A DNA stretch of 24,712 nt, from NCBI GenBank assembly GCA_910587695.1, contig CAJUNC010000025.1, forward strand, positions 1-24,712, given 5' to 3'. The notes under the pieces are model-generated. The model did not search any database, was not told where the DNA came from, and saw only the letters and a list, made by a program, of their open reading frames with translations. The first letter of the stretch is position 1. The number at the start of each line of letters is the position of its first letter. A program made the translations under genes and the position numbers. Source of the DNA: an uncultured Lactobacillus sp. Lineage in GTDB: Bacteria > Bacillota > Bacilli > Lactobacillales > Lactobacillaceae. Positions 21,438 through 24,712 of the stretch are shown piece after piece.

Positions 21438-23453
21438 GTGAAAAAATTTTTTAACAAAGATTTTTGGCAACTGCCTGAATTCATGTATGACAGACATTTG
21501 CGTGTGTTAGCTTGGATGCTGGCGCTTGTAGCGGTCATTTGTGTGATCCTGGCCTTTAGAACCAATATTATTCTAGGATATATCAGCGTGGTCTTTATGC
21601 TTATCATGACCGTAGTTGCCTATATTACTTTAAAGCAAGTCACTGAAGATACAACTGAATACATTTCTGATCTGTCATATCGGATCAAGCGTGGTGAACA
21701 GGATGCGTTGATCAAAATGCCGATCGGGATCTTATTTTACGACAAAGAGGGGTATATCGAATGGATCAACCCTTATATGCAACGCTATTTTGACAATCAA
21801 GAAGTGCTGGGCAAGCCGCTAAAAGAGGTCGATCGTCAGCTCTATGAGCAACTTACGGCTAAACAAGACAATAAGGACAAAGATATAGAAGTCAAATTGC
21901 ATGGGCGCGCTTTTAGTCTGATGGTCCAAAAAGATATTGATGCACTGTATCTGATGGATGTGACGCATTATGCCAAGATCCGGCAAGAATACGAAGATAC
22001 GCGGTTAGTCATCGGGCAGATCTTCTTGGATAATTATGATGAAGTTACCAGTGCGATGAATGATAAAGATATTTCTAACCTGGGAAATTTTGTGACGAAT
22101 GCCTTAGCGGATTGGGCGAAAGAATTTGGTATCTACCTCAAGCGAGTCGATGAAGATCACTTCTTTATCTTGACTTATGCCAAGACGCTCAAAGTGTTAG
22201 AGAAAGAAAAATTCAAGATCTTAGATGAAGTGCGCAAATGGACGTCCAAGCAAAATTCGCCTGTGACGCTCAGTGTAGGGATCGCATATGGTGGTTCGGA
22301 TCTGACCCAACTGGCAAAGCTCTCACAAAATAACTTAGATCTTGCCTTGGGACGTGGGGGCGATCAAGTCGTCGTCAAAGCGGTCGATGGCCAAGCTCGT
22401 TTCTATGGGGGTAAGACTAACCCGATGGAGAAACGTACCCGAGTTCGAGCACGGATGATCTCACAGGCGTTGACCGAATTGATGAACCAGGCCGATCAGA
22501 TCTTTGTGATGGGACATCGTCATCCAGATATGGACTCGCTAGGCGCCTGTCTAGGGGTGCGGCGGATCGCAGCGATGAATGGTAAGCGGTGTTGGATCGT
22601 CTTAGATAAAGAAGATCTTCACTCAGATATTGAGCGTTTGTTAGAGGAGTTGGAACAATATCCAAATATCAAGGGTTCAATTATAACCCCGGAAATGGCT
22701 TTGGAAAAAGCTACTAAGGATAGCCTTTTGATCATGGCTGACCACTCGAAACCATCGATGTCGATCGCACGCCCACTCTATGATAAGCTCAAAAATCGCG
22801 TCATGGTGATCGACCATCATCGACGGGGCGAGGAATTTCCTGATAACCCGATCTTGGTCTATATCGAACCTTATGCAAGTTCGACATGTGAGTTGATCAC
22901 TGAGCTCTTTGAGTATCAAGCAAAAGACAGCGAACCGATCAATAAGCTCGAAGCCACAGCAATGCTCACAGGGATCATTATTGATACCCAATCGTTTGCT
23001 TTGCGGACTGGGACTAGGACCTTTGATGCGGCGAGCTATTTACGTTCAGTTGGAGCGGATCTAGTGATGGCACGACATTTCATGAAAGAAAGTGTCACTA
23101 GCTACATGCAACGCAATCATTTGGTCGAACGGACTAAATTTGCTGAAGGAGACGCGATCTGTTGTGGTGAAGAAGATCAAGTCTATGATCCAGTTATCGC
23201 TGCTCAAGTTGCCGATTCACTGTTAAATGTCAGTGGTGTGGAAGCCTCTTTTGTGATCACTAAGCGGGCTTCAGGTAAGATCGGCGTTTCAGCGCGAAGC
23301 AACGGGACTAAGAACGTGCAGGTGATCATGGAAGAAATGGGTGGCGGTGGTCACTTATCCAATGCTGCGACCCAGATCGCTGATACAACTGTGAGTGCGG
23401 TCAAAGAACAACTGCTTGCAATTCTTAAACAAGAGCAGGAAAATAAAGAGTAG
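21438..23453 (+). CDS. gdpP: Cyclic-di-AMP phosphodiesterase GdpP
   Basis: GdpP hydrolyses cyclic-di-AMP to pApA at the membrane and so influences potassium and osmolyte balance, wall stress and beta-lactam tolerance. The 671-residue protein has two transmembrane helices (about 22-64), a PAS-like domain (about 80-180), a degenerate GGDEF domain (about 185-320, SVGIAYGG but no GGDEF catalytic loop), a DHH domain with MGHRHPDMDSLGA, MADHSKP and VIDHH, and a DHHA1 domain with GGGGHLSNAA near the end. I chose GTG 21438 (GGGGA seven bases upstream, start MKKFFNKDFW); an in-frame TTG at 21411 with AGG upstream would add nine residues. It precedes rplI by 27 bases, a usual operon. Confidence 0.97.
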   Translation: MKKFFNKDFWQLPEFMYDRHLRVLAWMLALVAVICVILAFRTNIILGYISVVFMLIMTVVAYITLKQVTEDTTEYISDLSYRIKRGEQDALIKMPIGILFYDKEGYIEWINPYMQRYFDNQEVLGKPLKEVDRQLYEQLTAKQDNKDKDIEVKLHGRAFSLMVQKDIDALYLMDVTHYAKIRQEYEDTRLVIGQIFLDNYDEVTSAMNDKDISNLGNFVTNALADWAKEFGIYLKRVDEDHFFILTYAKTLKVLEKEKFKILDEVRKWTSKQNSPVTLSVGIAYGGSDLTQLAKLSQNNLDLALGRGGDQVVVKAVDGQARFYGGKTNPMEKRTRVRARMISQALTELMNQADQIFVMGHRHPDMDSLGACLGVRRIAAMNGKRCWIVLDKEDLHSDIERLLEELEQYPNIKGSIITPEMALEKATKDSLLIMADHSKPSMSIARPLYDKLKNRVMVIDHHRRGEEFPDNPILVYIEPYASSTCELITELFEYQAKDSEPINKLEATAMLTGIIIDTQSFALRTGTRTFDAASYLRSVGADLVMARHFMKESVTSYMQRNHLVERTKFAEGDAICCGEEDQVYDPVIAAQVADSLLNVSGVEASFVITKRASGKIGVSARSNGTKNVQVIMEEMGGGGHLSNAATQIADTTVSAVKEQLLAILKQEQENKE

Positions 23454-23480
23454 CAAAACTACGTATGGGAGGATTTTTTT

Positions 23481-23930
23481 ATGAGAATCATTTTTACACA
23501 AGACGTACGCGGTAAAGGTAAACGCGGTGAGGTCAAGGAAATTCCTGATGGATACGCAAACTTCTTGATCAAGAGCAATAAGGCTAAGCAAGCTGATGCA
23601 GCAGCAATGAGCCAATTGCGTGGTCAAAAGAGAGCCGAAGCAAAAAAAGAGGCTGAAGAATTAGCTGAAGCAAAGGTCCTCAAAGAAAAATTAGAATCTG
23701 GCAATTATGTCGTTGAGATCAAGGCAAAAGCTGGCACAGACGGGCGTTTATTTGGTTCGATCACATCCAAGCAGATCGCTCAAGCCATGGAAAAACAACA
23801 CGGCTTAAAGATCGATAAGCGTAAGATGGAACTAGCAGCACCGATCCGTGCAATGGGATACGCCAATGTTCCTGTAAAGTTGCACAATGAAGTTTCGGCT
23901 AAGATCCGGGTACACATCTCAGAACAATAA
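23481..23930 (+). CDS. rplI: 50S ribosomal protein L9
   Basis: The 149-residue product begins MRIIFTQDVRGKGKRGEVKE, followed by DGYANFLIKSNKAKQAD, the N-terminal L9 domain, a long connecting helix rich in Ala/Glu/Lys, and the C-terminal domain with DGRLFGSITSKQIAQAM and a VPVKLHNEVSAKIRVHI ending. L9 helps maintain reading frame. GGGAGG lies eight bases before the ATG. In most lactobacilli dnaB follows directly; here a strong terminator and a convergent gene follow instead. Confidence 0.98.
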   Translation: MRIIFTQDVRGKGKRGEVKEIPDGYANFLIKSNKAKQADAAAMSQLRGQKRAEAKKEAEELAEAKVLKEKLESGNYVVEIKAKAGTDGRLFGSITSKQIAQAMEKQHGLKIDKRKMELAAPIRAMGYANVPVKLHNEVSAKIRVHISEQ

Positions 23931-23972
23931 AATGCCTAACAATGAGGCTGTGATATATTTTTAGGGATGAAT

Positions 23973-24018
23973 AAAGACATCTTCAATTCCAACGTTCGGA
24001 TTTGAAGATGTCTTTTTA
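23973..24018. terminator. Bidirectional terminator between rplI and the PEBP gene
   Basis: AAAGACATCTTCAATTCC (23973-23990) pairs with GGATTTGAAGATGTCTTT (23998-24015) with one mismatch, followed by T and preceded by A. Confidence 0.92.
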
Positions 24019-24035
24019 ATTGTGTAACAGTCTCT

Positions 24036-24551
24036 TTAATATTTTCCAATAAGTTTGATCTCACAGCTCGCAAGCGAGACTAAGTTGACTTGTTCCAAAA
24101 AGTCATTAAAGTAGAAATGATTTTTTAAGTCGAGTTTATCTTTTAAAGCATAAACTTTTAAAAGATAATGATGGTCTCTATCAGGTGGAGTCGGGCCAAC
24201 ATAATTATTTTCGATCAATGAAAGATCAGTTTCTAAAAAGGGGGTCGCAAAGCTGTTTTTACCACTTAAATGCTTATGATCAATACGCGAGAAATTTTCT
24301 GGGATATTGATCAATTGTTTATGCGAAGTGGGAATATTCGCCACGACCCAATGGATCCAAGAAAAACCACAGACTGGTACTGCATCATGGTCGATCAAAC
24401 TAAATGCCAAATATTTGGTATTAGTCGGGATCTCACAAATTTGAAATGGAAAAGATTTGATTGGATTTCCAAGTAAGCTATCCTGCATTGAAGCGCCTTT
24501 GGCATATTCAGCTGGGATAGTATAGTTTTTGAAATTTACGTTAATTTTCAT
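24036..24551 (-). CDS. PEBP family protein (YbhB/YbcL type)
   Basis: The 171-residue product has the phosphatidylethanolamine-binding-protein landmarks: DHDAVP at 54-59 (variant of D-P-D-A-P), FSWIHWVVANIP at about 63-74 and YVGPTPPDRDHHY at 117-129, the anion-binding pocket. Bacterial YbhB/YbcL proteins are small soluble proteins of unclear function, some proposed as kinase or signalling modulators. I chose ATG 24551 (start MKINVNFKNY) because AGG lies seven bases upstream; an in-frame ATG at 24581 would start within the leader's palindrome. The gene shares an unusual leader with the flavin reductase operon, which suggests common regulation. Confidence 0.9.
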   Translation of the reverse strand: MKINVNFKNYTIPAEYAKGASMQDSLLGNPIKSFPFQICEIPTNTKYLAFSLIDHDAVPVCGFSWIHWVVANIPTSHKQLINIPENFSRIDHKHLSGKNSFATPFLETDLSLIENNYVGPTPPDRDHHYLLKVYALKDKLDLKNHFYFNDFLEQVNLVSLASCEIKLIGKY

Positions 24552-24637
24552 TGTTAGACCTGCTATATAAAACGTGAACAAACGTAATCAAATATATCAA
24601 ATGATTACATTTGAGAAAGAAATATAGCTTTTCCTTT
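24552..24637 (-). promoter_or_regulatory. Structured leader element, copy B (upstream of the PEBP gene)
   Basis: Read on the minus strand: GAAAGGAAAAGCTATATTTC, a CT-rich stretch and CAAA match copy A (2418-2445) with one change. GCTATAT (24622-24628) can pair with ATATAGC (24562-24568), next to the AGG Shine-Dalgarno. Inside, CAAATGTAATCA (24602-24613) pairs with TGATTACGTTTG (24579-24590), twelve base pairs with one G-U and an 11-base loop. Outer pairing and position of the ribosome binding site are the same as in copy A while the inner stem has a different sequence. Confidence 0.55.
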
Positions 24638-24676
24638 CCTAATTTTATTTACTACCATCAACGCTAGTGTTCCCAT
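24605..24676 (-). CDS. Possible 23-codon leader peptide upstream of the PEBP gene
   Basis: A short frame from ATG 24676 (or the internal ATG 24658) ends at TAA 24605-24607 and encodes KGKAIFLSQ at residues 14-22, the same nine residues as in the short frame at 2399-2476. The single base difference in this stretch is synonymous (CTT versus CTC, Leu). AGGAT precedes the ATG closely. Translation is unproven. Confidence 0.2.
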   Translation of the reverse strand: MGTLALMVVNKIRKGKAIFLSQM

Positions 24677-24712
24677 ATCCTAACAAGAGGGTAATGACAT
24701 TGACTAGCTCAG

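Noticed and set aside
2418..24637. The two inverted leader copies as ends of a composite mobile element carrying the replication genes
   Set aside because: The shared block is only about 28 bases, each copy sits exactly at a gene start with a Shine-Dalgarno, there is no transposase, and the intervening DNA is conserved core genome.

Overview
The window is the replication-origin region of a low-GC Gram-positive bacterium, almost certainly a member of the Lactobacillaceae; a Ligilactobacillus-like host is my guess, not something I can prove. Reasons: the order rpmH-dnaA-dnaN-yaaA-recF-gyrB-gyrA followed by rpsF-ssb-rpsR and gdpP-rplI, DnaA boxes of the TTATCCACA type, strong AGGAGG ribosome binding sites, a serine-rich adhesin with a KxYKxGKxW signal, and a lactobacillar DUF1002 secreted protein.

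Layout. 1-2041 (minus): N-terminal 680 codons of a serine-rich repeat surface adhesin that runs off the left edge. 2399-4384 (plus): a structured leader, then a two-gene operon of a cytoplasmic NAD(P)H-dependent FMN reductase and a cytoplasmic ApbE flavin transferase. 4537-5938 (minus): rpmH-rnpA-yidC, reading away from the origin. 6105-7958: bipartite oriC flanking dnaA. 6456-15363 (plus): dnaA, dnaN, yaaA, recF, gyrB, gyrA. 15462-16097 (minus): an atypical NAD(P)-binding reductase-like protein. 16311-17607 (plus): rpsF-ssb-rpsR operon with its own promoter, structured leader and terminator. 17608-18154: a 550-bp gap with two DnaA-box-like sites and a probable small RNA. 18155-21197: accessory genes (unknown protein, small membrane protein, DUF1002 secreted protein, PnuC-like vitamin transporter). 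21438-23930 (plus): gdpP-rplI. 24036-24551 (minus): a PEBP (YbhB/YbcL-type) protein.

The two most unusual points are connected to the left and right ends. First, the FMN reductase ends in a roughly 95-residue low-complexity tail carrying four regularly spaced copies of the ApbE target motif D-x-x-T-(G/S)-A-S, and its ApbE partner overlaps it by one base. This looks like a self-contained cytoplasmic module in which a flavin reductase is decorated with several covalent FMN groups. Second, the leader of this operon and the leader of the PEBP gene, 22 kb away and inverted, share a near-identical 5' block, an outer GCTATAT/ATATAGC pairing directly before the Shine-Dalgarno, and inner palindromes of different sequence. 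That is a pattern expected of a conserved cis-regulatory element (RNA or operator) tying the two genes into one regulon. A third candidate is a roughly 140-nt small RNA at 17905-18042 with three C-rich TCCCC segments in predicted unpaired positions.

The core genes work together in replication initiation (DnaA, DnaN), recombination repair (RecF, SSB), supercoiling (GyrA/GyrB), translation (L34, S6, S18, L9), tRNA processing (RnpA), membrane insertion (YidC) and cyclic-di-AMP turnover (GdpP). All RNA structures, boxes and promoters were found by eye; none was computed.
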